Origin: Cymbidium sinense
Taxonomy: Eukaryota > Streptophyta > Magnoliopsida > Asparagales > Orchidaceae
Length of the DNA stretch: 64,000 bases
Reading direction: 5' to 3'
Assembly: GCA_021442155.1 (NCBI GenBank)
Contig: JAKCPB010000047.1
Span: 310,001-374,000, forward strand
In this document: piece by piece, positions 49,130-62,319 of the stretch
Numbering within the stretch: position 1 is the first letter of the stretch
Layout: each line of letters opens with the position of its first letter
Translations under genes and position numbers: made by a program
The notes under the pieces: generated by a model
The model's input: only the letters and a program-made list of their open reading frames with translations
Told to the model about the DNA's origin: nothing
Database searches by the model: none

Positions 49130-50146
49130 TTAAAATGAATACTTTTTCTTAGGTAAATTGATTGTAAAATTCTTCAAAAGAGTGTCCAATATCTGTTTCA
49201 TATCTTCTATGCGAAAATATTCCATTTTCATAAGATCTTCTTGACTGTGATTCAAAAGGTCCAATATTGTATGTATATTGGACCTTTTGAGATAATTATA
49301 GGTCCTGGAAGACAATTCTGATTGGTCAATAAAAATACATGTCAATGGAATTTCTTTTTTGTTTTTCTTGAGATTAGTGAATCTATCTTGAAAGAAAATA
49401 AAGGATAGATTCCACCTGTTTTCATTTTCCTCTAAATTCATGTACTCTTCCTCTGCATGTAGTAAAGGAATTAAGAAATCAATCAAATTACTTGAAGCTT
49501 CATAAAATGCTTATTTAGGAGTTAAACTTCCACTCATCCATATTTCTAGAAAGAGTATCTCTTATTTTTCATTCCCATTCCAATAAGAATGAATACTATG
49601 ATTTGTATTTTGAACAAGCATAGATACAATATCTATAAGATAACTTCCATCGTGAGATTCAATTGTGGATTTCATATGATATCCATGACCTCTCTTGATT
49701 TGTAATTCAATACAAAAATCAATTGGTTTTGTCAGGTTAGCTATATGATGTGTCATGTCAACAATTTGTACAGAAGGTGGTGAGATAATATGTTAATGTG
49801 CTATATTTTTAGGTCCCTTGACGCAAATGTATGCATCCATAACTCCATATGGATTACTTTTCAATACAATCTTTTTCAAATTTATTAAAGTGTTAGGTAC
49901 TGATTCTTCAATACCCACTATCGTAGAATATTCATTCAAAACATTTTAGGTGTTGCACATGATACACGTTCCTTCTATTTCTCGATGTAAAGCCCTTCGC
50001 ATTTTGATACCTATGGTATCGACTTGATCTTTCATAAGCGGGGACATAACAAAATTACCATAATAAAGATGCTTGATGTCTACTCTTGATTCAACACATT
50101 TCCACTTTAGTGTTCGAGTGGATCCTGCTACTTCTTCTCGAACCAT
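49130..50146 (-). pseudogene. rpoA: rpoA, full length but broken
   Basis: Alpha subunit of the plastid-encoded RNA polymerase. It starts '[18 protein letters not shown]', continues through '[18 protein letters not shown]' and '[18 protein letters not shown]', and ends '...KKKYSF' at the stop 49,130-49,132. The length of 1,017 bp is close to normal. Stops and frameshifts lie near 49,500-49,560 and between 49,757 and 49,945. This is the only copy with the N-terminal domain; the three upstream fragments match its 3' half. Confidence 0.92.
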
Positions 50147-50229
50147 ACTATTATTATTCTTTTATTTATGATTATTGGATCAGATTATTGAATCATTTAT
50201 TTCTCTTGGAATCTCTTGAATTATTATTT

Positions 50230-50647
50230 CTATGTACATCTTTTTTTAGGGGGACGACATCCATTATGTGGCATGGGTGTTACATCATGTATGAAACTTA
50301 ATAGCATCCCATTTCTTTGAATGGCTAGTAATGTCGCATCTCCTTCGAGACCTGGATCCTTTTGTCATAACTTTTGCGCATTGCATACCCTGATCAACTA
50401 ATGTACAATTAGCATTAAATGCCATGGCTTCAGCAGCATAGGGTGTTCCTATTCTTTTGCCTCTGAATCCAGAAGAACCTGTAGAAGCCCAAGAAACCAC
50501 CCGACCTCGTACATCTGTAACAGTTATAATAGTATTATTGAAACTAGCTTGAACATGCATAACTCCTTTTGGTATTCTACGTTCATTCTTTTTTGAACCA
50601 ATACGTGCATTCTTACATAAACCAATTTTTGCTATAGGTTTTGTCAT
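50230..50647 (-). pseudogene. rps11: rps11 with one-base insertion
   Basis: Ribosomal protein S11. It reads '[18 protein letters not shown]', '[18 protein letters not shown]' and '[18 protein letters not shown]' to about codon 97. A single extra base (GGATCC for GGTCC, near 50,357) then shifts the frame. In the other frame the proper end '[18 protein letters not shown]' and stop at 50,230-50,232 remain. At 418 bp it is one more than the normal 417. Confidence 0.93.
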
Positions 50648-50811
50648 ATTTTATTAGGTCATATTTAGATCATATTCATAAGAATATCATAAAAATAAAG
50701 AAGAATCATAAAGATACGGGGATAGCTATTTCATATAAAAATTAATCCTTTCTTTTCACATGTACATGGGTTTTTCTTTTAAAAAGTTCTTGATTTAGAA
50801 CTTGAGAAGGA

Positions 50812-50925
50812 CTACCCCTGTCTTTGTTTATGTCTCAGATTGGAACAAATGACTATAATTTGCCCCCGCCTATGAATCAAATGACATTTTTCACAAATTT
50901 TACGAACAAAAGCTCTTATTTTCAT
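50812..50925 (-). CDS. rpl36: rpl36 frame, intact but relic
   Basis: 37 codons plus stop, the normal length for ribosomal protein L36. It reads '[18 protein letters not shown]' then '[18 protein letters not shown]' and Gly. Both Cys-x2-Cys residues and the later Cys and His of the zinc site are kept. Three Arg codons have become His, Gln or Leu-type codons. It lies between rps11 and infA as in plastomes. It has probably survived by being short. Confidence 0.88.
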   Translation of the reverse strand: MKIRAFVRKICEKCHLIHRRGQIIVICSNLRHKQRQG

Positions 50926-51038
50926 ATTTATCATTTCTTATTTTCCTTTTGAATCTATTTTTTGGAAGCGAAAATTAGTTTATTGCTTTTTTGAACTTTG
51001 AATTATATCCTTACAAAAAGGATGTTTCAAAGAATGAT

Positions 51039-51272
51039 CTAATCATTCAAATCTTTTTTGTGAAGTCTATAAATTATACGTCCCCTGGTTGAATCATAAC
51101 GACTCATTTCGATTTTGACTTTATCAACGGGTAGTATACCTATAAAACTGCATCAGATTCTCCCTGAAATATAACCTAGAATTAGATCATCATTATCTAA
51201 TCAAACTTGGAACATACCATTGGGAAGTGATTCAGTAATTAAACCCTCATGAATCTATTTTTGTTCTTTCAT
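51039..51272 (-). pseudogene. infA: infA with three nonsense codons
   Basis: Translation initiation factor 1, 78 codons including stop, correct length and frame. Three stops interrupt it: TAG for Trp at codon 6, TGA for Arg after 'PNGMFQV', and TGA for Arg in 'ISGRI-'. It ends '[17 protein letters not shown]'. Many angiosperm plastids have lost infA, so its presence shows that the source plastome still had a recognisable copy. The stops fit C-to-T change and are probably post-transfer. Confidence 0.93.
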
Positions 51273-51785
51273 TCCAGGAAACCCCCTTTAAGTATTATCT
51301 AATAAAGGAAGAGTTTTATAATTCACTTCTCCTCTCTCTTTTACAACTAGTAAGTTCAAGAGAAAATTAGGGTACCCCAGGAGAATCAATTCTTATAGTG
51401 ATGAAGAGTAATAACAAAAGGTCGTACGTTACCTTTTATAGATTATAGATGAATTATGACTCTTTTCACATGTAGGATTTACATATACAACATATACTAC
51501 TGTCAAGAGATCTTCTATTATTTCTTTTTATTTCTATTTTTTCTATTAGATATTTCTATTTACTATTTATAGATTTCCTATTTCTTTCTATTTACATGTA
51601 AATCAAATTGTAAAATCTACTTTAATTTAGAAATAATAACTTCTATATTTTGGATACTGAGAAATCACATAAAAAATACCAATCATTTTCTCTTTTCAAT
51701 ATTATTTGATAGTCAAAACATAGTTCAAACTCCAAAATATGTAAACCAAAATAGTAACAATAAAATAGAGTTCACCAAAAACAAA
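51273..51785. other. Spacer containing a plastid block junction
   Basis: AT-rich DNA between infA and rps2, which are far apart in plastomes. The join must lie here, but I cannot place it exactly. The right part (about 51,640-51,785) resembles the atpI-rps2 spacer. No rps8 or atpI coding sequence is recognisable. Confidence 0.5.
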
Positions 51786-52490
51786 CTAATCTTCTTCTTT
51801 ATTCTTCTTAATGATAAAAGTAATGATAAGATAATCAACCATTTTTATATAACTAGAACGACCCTCACAAATTGCAGATACTAATTTGGTAAGAATCAAT
51901 TGAATTGAAGCTATAACATCTTCTTTGGCCAGAATAGAAATATCTACAAGATCTGGGTCACCATTTGTATCAATTAAACAAATCATCAGAATACCCAAAG
52001 TAGAACATTATCGAAGAACCATATATTCTTCTTGTTGATCAATGATAATTACAATATTGGGCAATCCTGTGATATATTTGATCCCACCCAGATACGTGTG
52101 CAAGGTAAATAACTTTCTCTTCAACATTGCTACATCTCCTTTGGGGAGACGATTGAATTTCCCCATCTTTTGTTCTTTTCTTAAGTCCCTGAACTTTTGA
52201 AATCTTGTTTCTGTAGTATACCAATTCATTAACATACCACCAAGCCATTTTTTATTAACTAAATGACATCGAGCCCTTATTGCTACAGATGCTACCAAAT
52301 CTGCTGCTTTCTTTTTGGTGCCAATGATTAAGAATTTTTTTCCCCAACTTGCTGCATCAAAAACTAAATCGCAAGCTTCTGATAAAAAATGAGTAGTTTT
52401 AGTAAGATTCCATTTATTAGTACCATGACCAAAATGAACTCTTGCTTCCATCATTTCTTCCAAATTGATGTTCCAATATCATCTTCCCAT
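51786..52490 (-). pseudogene. rps2: rps2 with in-frame deletion and stops
   Basis: Ribosomal protein S2. The start ATG is at 52,490; codon 4 is TGA (for Arg), then '[18 protein letters not shown]'. About 20 residues are missing between 'NKWN' and '[14 protein letters not shown]' (breakpoint about 52,405), joined at a short AATC match. Then come '[18 protein letters not shown]', a stop near 52,007, and '[10 protein letters not shown]'. The usual end near 51,840 is read through to 51,786. Confidence 0.92.
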
Positions 52491-52699
52491 TTTCCCACAC
52501 TTTCTCTTTTTTGTTTTTTTTCAAAGAGATTAGTACCCTATGAAATAAATAATTGTTCCGACAGAACCTTCTACCAGGATTGGCCATTGATCTACGACCC
52601 AAACCATGAATTTCATTCTTTATTTTTTATTTCATTGATTACAAAATCCATAATTGGACCAGAGATTTAAGTAAAAAGAATGAATCTCTTGCTAAGAAG

Positions 52700-55030
52700 A
52701 AGTAAATTAGATTATGTAAATGATTGGTCTTATGTCTCATGGAAAGTGTTTGGGGCACAAGAAAAAAATAATTCTCTATGGTATAACAAAATATCTCTCA
52801 TTTCCAACTCGAATAGATCCTTCCTTTAAATTTTCAAATGAATGTTTTTGTCTTGCTTTGAATGATGTACTAATTTGTTGAATCTAGTACCAACTAGTAT
52901 AATCCCCCCTTGAACAATGTTCTCTTTCAGGCCTTTCAACCAATCAATACGACCCCGTAGAGCAGCTTTTGCTAAAACTCGAGTTGTTTCTTGAAAACTC
53001 ACTTCAGATATGAAACTTTGAGTATTCAGAGATGACTTCATTATTCCCAATAAGATTGCTTGATAACAGATCGCTTTGTCCAAAATGTGCCCTGCTCGCT
53101 CTACTCACAACAATCTAATAAATTCCCTAGGTAAAAAAGCATTTCACATTCCATTTTCTGAAACCAAAACTCTTGATGTTACTTGACATACAATAATCTC
53201 TATATGTCTATTATGGATCGATACCCTTTGGGATTGATAACCTTTTGGATCTTATTAACCAAAGAGAAATGACTTTGAGCTATGTTTAGTTTAGCTCCAA
53301 TCAAGAATCCCCAAGGGATCCCAAGAATCCTTCGTATACGTTCATCCCAACCTTCAACTCTTCTTTCGAGGTTCATCGATATTGAATCAATTGAACGAAC
53401 TTCTAAGATTTATTCCACTTTTGGAAGACCTTGCTTTATGTCACCATATCTCAATTTTTTATATATAAATGTAATTAATATGTCTCCTTCAGAAAAGATT
53501 TCTCCATAATGGCCATGGACAGTTGCTCCCGGAGTGACCAAATATGGCATAGATGATCTTATAACTAAAGAGTCAACATGAACAATGAAAATTTGACCAG
53601 ATTTTTTTATGCATAATCCACATTTTAATAGACATGCATTTTCACAAAGGAATTTTCCAAGGCTAATTATTGTCCATGCCTCTTCACAAGAATCGTGGTG
53701 GAGAAAACACCAATTCAAATGGAATGAATTCCAAATGATGTTACTGCATGGATCGGGATTATAAATCCTACTATTTTCATCTAGGAAACAATATTGAAAT
53801 GGAAGTACTTGAAGCACTTGGAAAGTTTGTTGAAAATTTTCAAGTAGAAAATATTTCTTTAAAAAGACTTGATTATATGTTCTTAACTAGTAAGATGAAC
53901 GAATATTTACTATATTATGCACAATAGTATCTAAAGGACCCAACAAATACCTAATTGGAGTCATGGGATCCGATCCTTTTGTCATATTATTATATCTCAA
54001 AGTATTTAAGGGACCAATTTGAGAGAAATTGGATGATGACAAAATTATGAAAGATTGGCACTCCTTATTTCAATTCAACAACATACCAGGAGTTCCCCTA
54101 TGTTGGGGAAATGATTGAATCTTTTCCTTGGAATCAAAAGGATATCTATAGATACAATCTAATTCATTATTGGAAATCAATCCTGAACGTAATGTATCAT
54201 ACCTTTTTTTCAATATACGAAATAGTGGACTTTACTAACTCAATTCGGATGAAATCATGAAGCAGATCATTTGCCCTTATTTCAACAAATGAAGCATGAA
54301 CCTCATCTTTTATAGAACTCTTTTTCTCTTGCTCCCAAGTCTATACTAAGCAAGCCCAAACTAATTGAATACTTGTGTGAGAAATTCCATGAATTGACTT
54401 TCCATTTCCATAAAGTATATAATTGATAATTAAAAGTTGGACATTATCCTTTTCCTCCAAGAGATCCTAAGAGAAAAGTATTACCAAATTTATTCCATTA
54501 GCTATTTCATATGTGACTACGGTACGAAACAAAACAAAAGACTTTTTTTTGGTAGGTGTAATGTGTTGGACATAGATCTAATTTTTAAATTTTTTTGATC
54601 CTTTAGAATATTTTTTTCCCATTCCTAGTGGTATCAAGATGCCACTGTGCCTAGATATTTTATCCACCTCTCCAGAAAAATGAATATCTCTTGAAAAGAT
54701 TTTCAGTTCCATAATTTTTTTTTCTCCACTCGAACTAATCCACCTACTCGACTTCTTGAATTTATATTTAAAGTAAGTCGTGTATCTACTGCAATGAGAC
54801 TATTGTTCTGGACCATTATAGGTGAAGATCTGGGTAAGATATTCACTTCCCCGTGAATGAAAAAAATTGATCTACATTCATTTGCATTTGGTATTTTGAA
54901 CTAAATTCTTTTGCTCCTCTATACTCAATCAAATTCTCTTTTTCTTACAATTGAACCTACTTCATAAATCCCATATTTAGTAATTTCCAAATTGCTTCTT
55001 CAATATCACAGATCATCAAAATAAGCAAGA
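52700..55030 (-). pseudogene. rpoC2: rpoC2, 3' half, broken
   Basis: Beta'' subunit of the plastid RNA polymerase, C-terminal half, directly upstream of rps2 on the - strand as in plastomes. Recognisable parts are '[13 protein letters not shown]'-like near 54,390, '[18 protein letters not shown]', '[18 protein letters not shown]', '[18 protein letters not shown]' and '[18 protein letters not shown]'. Multiple stops and frameshifts occur. The N-terminal half is missing; the break to psbD leader DNA is near 55,030. Confidence 0.92.
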
Positions 55031-55149
55031 ATACTATTTCTTATTTAATCTTCAATGTAAGGGTAGTGAAAGATAGGGAATTTGTGGATAATTCACGGTT
55101 CTAATGGTTAAATTCTTTTGAGATGAAGTGTTCGAAAATGGTTGAAGTA

Positions 55150-55165
55150 GTTGAATAGGAGGATC
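55150..55165 (+). promoter_or_regulatory. psbD ribosome-binding site
   Basis: 'aataggagg' lies just before the psbD ATG at 55,169, a plastid Shine-Dalgarno-type site that supports this start. The upstream 55,040-55,150 is psbD leader sequence. Confidence 0.6.
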
Positions 55166-55168
55166 ACT

Positions 55169-56204
55169 ATGACTATTGCCCTTGGTAGATTTATCAAAGA
55201 AAAAAATGATTAATTTGATATTATGGATGATTGGTTATAGAGGGACTGTTTAATTTTTGTAGGCTGGTCTAGCCTATTGCTCCATCCTTATGCTTATTTC
55301 TCTTTAGGGGTTAGTTCACAGGTACAACTTTTGTAACTTCATGGTATGCCCATGGATTGGCTAGTTCCTATTTGGAAGTTTGTAATTTTTTAATTGTTGT
55401 GATTTATACTCCTGCAAATAGTTTAGCACATTCTTTGTTGCTACTATTGGGTCCTGAAGCACAAAGAAATTTTACTCGTTGGTGCCACTTAGGTGGTCTA
55501 AGGACTTTTGTTGCTCTCCATGGTGCTTTTGGTCTAATAGGTTTTAAGTTACATCAATTCAAACATGCTCGTTCTGTTCAATTGTGAGTTTATAATGCAA
55601 TTGCATTTTTTGCTCCAATTGCTATTTTTGTTTATGTATTCCTGATTTATCCACTGGGTCAATCTGGTTGGTTCTTTGCACCCAATTTTGGTGTAGCAGC
55701 TATATTTCAATTCATCCTTTTTTCCAATGGTTTCATAATTGGACGTTGAACCCATTTCATATGATGGGAGTTGTTCTTTGGAGTCTTAGGCTCATATGTG
55801 CTATTCATGGTTCCACCATAGAAAATACCTTATTCAAAGAAGGTGATGGTGCAAATACATTCCGTGCTTTTAACCCAACTCAAGCTGAAGAGACTTATTC
55901 AATGGTCACTGCTATCTATTTTTGGTCCCAAATCTTTGGGGTTGCTTTTTCTAATAAATGTTGGTTACATTTCTTTATGCAATTTTTACCAGTAACCGGT
56001 TTATGGATGAGTGCTATTGGGGTAGTCAGTTTGGCTCTGAACCTACGTGCCTATGACTTTGTTTCCCAAGAAATTCGTGCAGCAGAAGATCCTGAATTTG
56101 AAAATTTCTACACCAAAAATAATCTCTTAAATGAAGGTATTTGTGCTTGGATGGCGGCTCAGAATTAACCTCAGGAGGTTATACCCCATGGAAATGCTCT
56201 TTAA
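55169..56204 (+). pseudogene. psbD: psbD (photosystem II D2), broken
   Basis: Reaction-centre protein D2. It begins 'MTIALGRFIKEKND' then TGA/TAA-type stops at codons 15 and 24. Long clean parts follow: '[18 protein letters not shown]', '[18 protein letters not shown]' and '[18 protein letters not shown]'. At 1,036 bp against about 1,062 it has net losses. The end 'GNAL' and stop (56,202-56,204) overlap the start of psbC, the normal plastid arrangement. An earlier stop at 56,166-56,168 truncates it. Confidence 0.94.
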
Positions 56205-57270
56205 TGGAAATTTTGCTTTAGTTGGTCGTGACCAAGAAAACACCAATTTTGCTTGGTGGGTTGGGAATGCGAGACTTATAAATTTGCCCGGTAAACTACT
56301 TGGGGCTCAAGTAGCTTATGTAAGATTAATCGTATTCTAGGCCAGAGCAATGAACCTATTTGAAGTGGCTCATTTCGTACCAGAGAAATCTATGTATGAA
56401 CAAGGATTGATTTTACTTCCGCACAAAGCTACTCTAGGGTGGGGAGTAGGTCCGGGGGGAAAAGATATCGACACCTTTTCTTACTTTGTATCTGGAGTAC
56501 TCCACTTAATTTCCTCTGAAATCTTAGGATTTGGTGGTATTTCTTATGCACTTCTAGAACCTAAAACTATTGAAGAATCCTTTCCATTCTTCAGTTATGT
56601 ATGAAAAGATAGAAATAAAATGACAACAATTTTGGGTATTCACTTAATTTTATTAGGTATAGGTGCTTTTCTTCTAGTACTAAAGGCTCTGTATTTTGGA
56701 GGCGTATATGATACCTAGGCACCCGAAGGGGGAGATGTAAGAAAAATTGCCAACTTGACCCTTAGCCCAAGCATGATCTTTGGTTATTTACTAAAATATC
56801 TTTTTTTGGGGAGAAGGATGGATTGTTAGTGTGGAAGATTTAGAAGATATAATTGGGGGACATGTTTGGTTATGTTCCACTTGTATACTTGTTGGAATTT
56901 AGCATATTTTAACCAAACATTTTGCATGGGCTCACCAGGCATTTGTATGGTCTGGAGAGGCTTACTTGTCATATAGTTTAGGTGCTCTATCTGTCTTTGT
57001 TTTTATCTCTTGTTGTTTCATCTGGTTCAATAATACCGCTTATCCTAGTGAGTTTTATGGACCCAATGGGCCAGAAGCTTCTCACGCTCAAGCATTTAGT
57101 TTTCTACTGAGAGACCAACATCTTGGAGCTAACGTGGGATCCGCCCAAGGACCCACTGGTTTAGGTAAATATCTAATGCGTTCTCCAACCAGAGAGGTTA
57201 TTTTTGGGGTAGAAACTATGCATTTTTGGGATCTTCATGCTCCCTGGTTAGAACTTCTAAGGGGTCCCAA
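56188..57270 (+). pseudogene. psbC: psbC (CP43), 3' end lost
   Basis: CP43 is the second core antenna of photosystem II. From the overlap with psbD it reads 'METLFNG'-type sequence (here '[18 protein letters not shown]'), then '[18 protein letters not shown]', '[18 protein letters not shown]' and '[18 protein letters not shown]'. Trp codons have become TAG near 56,340 and 56,718. After 'LRGPN' at about 57,270 it changes abruptly to psaA on the other strand, so about the last quarter is missing. Confidence 0.93.
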
Positions 57271-58574
57271 TGTTGCCCACTGCAACTAACTCAGAACTTC
57301 CCCAAGTTAAGCTAGTACTTGATGTTGCAACAGGAGCTATTATGCAAGGTGCTAAAGTATGATTGTTTTGTACCCATTGATCAAAGATGGGGATGCCCTA
57401 AAGTGCTCATAGTATCATTATGAATATACAAGCCAAAATTATGAAACCATAGAAATATGCATGCCTAGTTCAAATGTGATATGACTACATCACGGTGTCT
57501 AAGGACACGATCTAATAGATCATTGTATCAAGTAGTTTGATCGTAGTCTCTTACCATAAATATAGCTGCATGTGCAGCAGCGCCAACTATAAGAAATTCC
57601 CTGATCCACATGTGATGTGTGAACAATGAAAGTTGTGTACCATAGTCAATAGCTATGTATGGATAGGTGGGCATGGAATACATATGGTGAGCTACAACAA
57701 TGGTTAAAGAACCTAACATAGCCAGATTCAGAGATAATTGAGCATGCCATGACATTATTAAATTTCATAGAAACATTTATGGCCCTCGCCCATAAATGGA
57801 CCTTTATGAGCCTCTAAAATATCTTTCAGACCATGACCAATGGCCCAGTTAGTCCTATACATATGACTTGCGATCAGGAATAGAATCGTAATAGCTAAAT
57901 GATGGTGTGCAATATGACTCAACCAATGACCCCCTATTATTTGATCTAATCCTCCATGAATACTCAGAAATTCTGCATATGCCCAATTCAATGTGATAAA
58001 GGGCATTGCTCCCTCAGGAAAACTTGGATAAAGTTGAGCCAAAAGATCTTGATTCAAGATAAATTCATGAGGAAGTGGTATTTCTTTATGATCAACTACA
58101 ACATCAAAAAATTGGTTAATTGGTAAAGATATTTAGATTTGTTGTCCCACCCAAGAAAGAGACCCAAGTCCTAGTAACCCCACTAAGTGATGATTCAACA
58201 TAGATTCTACATCTTGGAACCAAGCTAATATTGGAGCAGCTTTGTGATAATGGAACCAACCAGCAAAAAGTATTAATGATGCAAAGACCAATGCACTAAT
58301 TGCGGTACAATAGAGTTGTAATTCATTAGTCATTCCAGATGCTCACTAAATCTAAAAAAAAAATCAGAGGTTATTTGTATTCCTCGAAAACCACCACCCA
58401 CATCCCCATTCAATATTTCTTGACCTACTATTGGCCAAACTACTTGGGCACTAGGTCCAATATGAGTAGGATCACTTAGCCATGCTTCATAATTGGAAAA
58501 ATGGGCACCATGGAGGTATATTCCACTCAGCCAAAGAAAGATAATAGAGAGTTGGCCAAAATGAGCACTTCCAT
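57271..58574 (-). pseudogene. psaA: psaA internal part (photosystem I P700 apoprotein)
   Basis: P700 apoprotein A1, middle part. In - strand order it reads '[18 protein letters not shown]', '[18 protein letters not shown]', '[18 protein letters not shown]', '[18 protein letters not shown]' and 'LSLFTHHMW', ending near 57,271 at '[15 protein letters not shown]'. The first 50 or so codons and the C-terminal part, with the iron-sulphur ligand loop, are absent. About 45 bp are missing near 57,388-57,394, joined at a short C-run. Stops are frequent. Confidence 0.93.
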
Positions 58575-59704
<1,130 letters not shown>

Positions 59705-59708
<4 letters not shown>

Positions 59709-60109
59709 CCTTAAATCTTTGTGTATTGAATCCTAATCGAATGATTTTGATTTTCGAAGTGAAAGAAATTATTTTATCTACTAATAGTGAACAAATTGGG
59801 ATAGTACATAACCATGTCCCCATTGCCACGGCTGTAGATATAGGTCTTTTAAGAATACGGCTAAATGACTGATGGTTAATGGTGGCTCTTATGGGTGGTT
59901 TTGCTAGAATAAGTAATAATGAGATCAGCATTTTAAGAAATGGTGCAGAAATTAGTACTGACATTGATCCACAAGAAGCTCAACAAACTCTAGAAATAGC
60001 TGAAGCTAACTTGAGTAGAGCTGAGGGTAAAAGACAAGAAATTGAGGCAAATCTAGCTCTTAGATGAGCTAGGACATGAGTAGAAGATGTCAAAGTGATT
60101 TCTTATTAA
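59705..60109 (+). pseudogene. atpE: atpE with three nonsense codons
   Basis: ATP synthase CF1 epsilon subunit, 135 codons in correct frame: '[13 protein letters not shown]', '[13 protein letters not shown]', a TGA before Trp, '[18 protein letters not shown]', '[18 protein letters not shown]', then TGA twice for Arg in the last 15 codons, and 'VEDVKVISY'. Length is normal, so only substitutions killed it. Coupled to atpB by overlap. Confidence 0.94.
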
Positions 60110-60292
60110 TAGTTAATACATTCAATCAAAATTCTTTAATATATTATTATACACTTCACACTATATCTTGATTCTACAAATTGAACACAATGAAGTCTAA
60201 TTTGATTAATCTGATGATAGAACAAAAAAGAAAAAAAGAGGATGGGTAGAAAAACTTATTAGATACCATGGAATCTGGTATTTAATAAGTTC

Positions 60293-60324
<32 letters not shown>

Positions 60325-60365
60325 TTCGTATGAAAGCAATACTCTAACCACTGGGTTAAGTAGGT
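60293..60365 (-). tRNA. trnM-CAU: trnM-CAU relic
   Basis: 73 nt match plastid elongator tRNA-Met on the - strand, with acceptor arms ACCTACTT and AGTAGGTA and anticodon CAT in 'gctttcatacg'. The bases after the anticodon stem are changed from CGGCGGGAG to CGAAGAGAG, weakening the variable region. It follows atpE in opposite orientation as in plastomes. Nuclear function is doubtful. Confidence 0.87.
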
Positions 60366-60541
60366 CATTTATCATCACAAAAAATGGTCTCCATCACTTC
60401 GATGGATTATAGGTAAAATATATTTTCTAAGCAATATCAATATTTTATGAGTAAACATAGACAAATCAGAAAGTTATCAAGTGGGATTATGAGATACCCT
60501 TCTTGACAAGAAATTGTCTCTATGTTAAAATGGTTATGACA

Positions 60542-60758
60542 AGGGCTATAGTTCAGTTAGGTAGAGCACCTCATTTACACGTGTGCCAATGTTTTTCAAG
60601 GGTGCCTTTTATGTAATGACCATAATTGATCTTTTTGAGAAGTCAATATCTTACTCAGTATATTCGAGAGAAATAGAGAAAAATAGCCTCACCAAGTTGG
60701 TTTGATCCGATTCAAGTGCTAATTCTGGTGCCAAATCAAATAGAAACTTTATTTCTTC
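60542..60758 (+). pseudogene. trnV-UAC: trnV-UAC 5' exon and partial intron
   Basis: 39 bp of tRNA-Val 5' exon ('agggctatagttcagttag' then 'ctcatttacac') are followed by a group II intron start GTGTGCC at 60,581. The intron is cut at about 60,758, where ycf15-flank DNA begins, so the 3' exon is absent. Two C-to-T/G-to-A changes are visible in the exon. Confidence 0.87.
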
Positions 60759-60805
60759 CATGAAAAGGGGATTAAGTGGAACAGAATTGGCTGGATAATA
60801 AAGTC

Positions 60806-61340
60806 ATGGAAACATTTATTTCTTCCATCTTTTTGGCCTTAGCACCATGGAAGAATTGAAATCTTAGATCACTATGTGTGGATGATATGAACTGCATAAA
60901 GAAGAATTCTTGAACTGTGATAGAGACTATTACTCGCTACATCAAACAATTTCTACTAATGAAACCATGTAAATACATCAAAAAATATGCATGTCCTCTA
61001 AAATGGTTGTTGCTATCTGCTCCAATAATGATTCATTGGTTTCATTGAATAACGAAAGAAGATAGATATACCTTTCTCTTCATCTCAGGTCGATGGATCT
61101 CCTCAATTGGAAGATCTCCCATATGGATAATACACATTCCAATTGATCGAGCCTAATTCTAATTGCTTTGCTCCGAAGTAAAGATATCCACAGGTGCGGG
61201 TTCATCCTATTCAGATATTCATGACCAAGAAGTACAATCCTCTTTCGGATAGGCCATGAAAGGAGAAGGAAAGCTAGAATACCAACAGATGTCTATCTAT
61301 TCTTTAATTAACCCGACCCGAACGTACCCTTTTTGAGAAC
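60806..61340 (+). pseudogene. ycf15: ycf15 relic and flank, copy B
   Basis: This matches copy A at 38,091 with an offset of 22,715 bp and the same orientation. It reads 'METFISSIFLALAPWKN' then a stop, closer to usual ycf15 than copy A. The block begins at 60,759 with 'catgaaaaggggattaag'. The spacer 61,341-61,693 has a frame at 61,457-61,741 that is not a gene. Confidence 0.68.
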
Positions 61341-61693
61341 GTCCAGTGCCAAAGTCACTGAATGGGTAAGTCTCCAATCCATAATGTAATGTACTTTATT
61401 TGCTGGGTTATGGGTACTGGTGGATATATTACTAGAGGTTTCTATCAATCTACCTTGTGCGATTCTTATTGAATCCTATACTCAGGGGGTGCACACAGGG
61501 CGGACGATTTCCAAATGGACTCTTATATAGAAGATCACCAAGATTTCGTGATCTACTATCAATTCTAATAGCTCAGACTCAGATCGTGAGGATCGTGGAA
61601 TACTTTGTATCAACAGATAAGATACTCATCAATATTGATTTGATTCAAAATATGTTATGGAATTGCTCATTAAATGAGCATTCTAACTATTAT

Positions 61694-61773
61694 GCTTTGA
61701 AGAGGACTCGAACCTCCACGCTCTTTAGAACTAGATTTTGAGTCTTTCGTGTCTACCATTTCACCATCAAGGC
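61694..61773 (-). tRNA. trnL-CAA: trnL-CAA relic, copy B
   Basis: 80 nt match tRNA-Leu(CAA), with a better kept acceptor (GCTTTGAAG on the + strand against GCCTTGAAG). D-arm and anticodon-stem positions are changed ('gaactagattttgag', 'tctttcgtg'), breaking the anticodon stem pairs. The gap 61,774-62,319 is trnL-ndhB spacer without genes. Confidence 0.85.
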
Positions 61774-62319
61774 ATCTTGAAAGTGAATCGTATTCCATGA
61801 ATATGATATCTATCTAGTGTGACATATGGAATATATGATAAAGGTGGAGTGTTGGAGTATTTCTATCGATCGGTCATGTCATATAGGCCCAGTGGGACAT
61901 CGATTGCCGATTGAATTATCCAGGTGATACCTTCTATATATCAAAAAGATGTAAAATCAAACCTCTTTCTCGATTTGAGAGAAGCCTAAAGAAGTGAATA
62001 AGGTACCCAAATAATGATAGATATGTCAAAAGCGGGTCCGATTATGTTTATTCTTAATACTAAATAGAATGTAATGACGTAGGGATCCATATGTAAACAA
62101 AGTATCTATTTACATACGCTCGAATGACCCCTTCTCATAAGAAAATGTAAATAACCTTATTCTGGCCTGGTTCAGTCTGGAATGAACTTATAATCTGATG
62201 ATCGAGTTGATTCCATGATTATAAGTTCATAACTCCAGCCCATTCCCATTTTGGGTGAAGAAGAATTCTTTTATTCTAGTTAGTAAAAGGGATCTTGAAC
62301 TAAAAAATAGACCTAGAAG

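Noticed and set aside
61457..61741. 94-codon + strand frame ahead of trnL
   Set aside because: It runs into the complement of the trnL relic and is broken in the equivalent copy at about 38,740-39,030.
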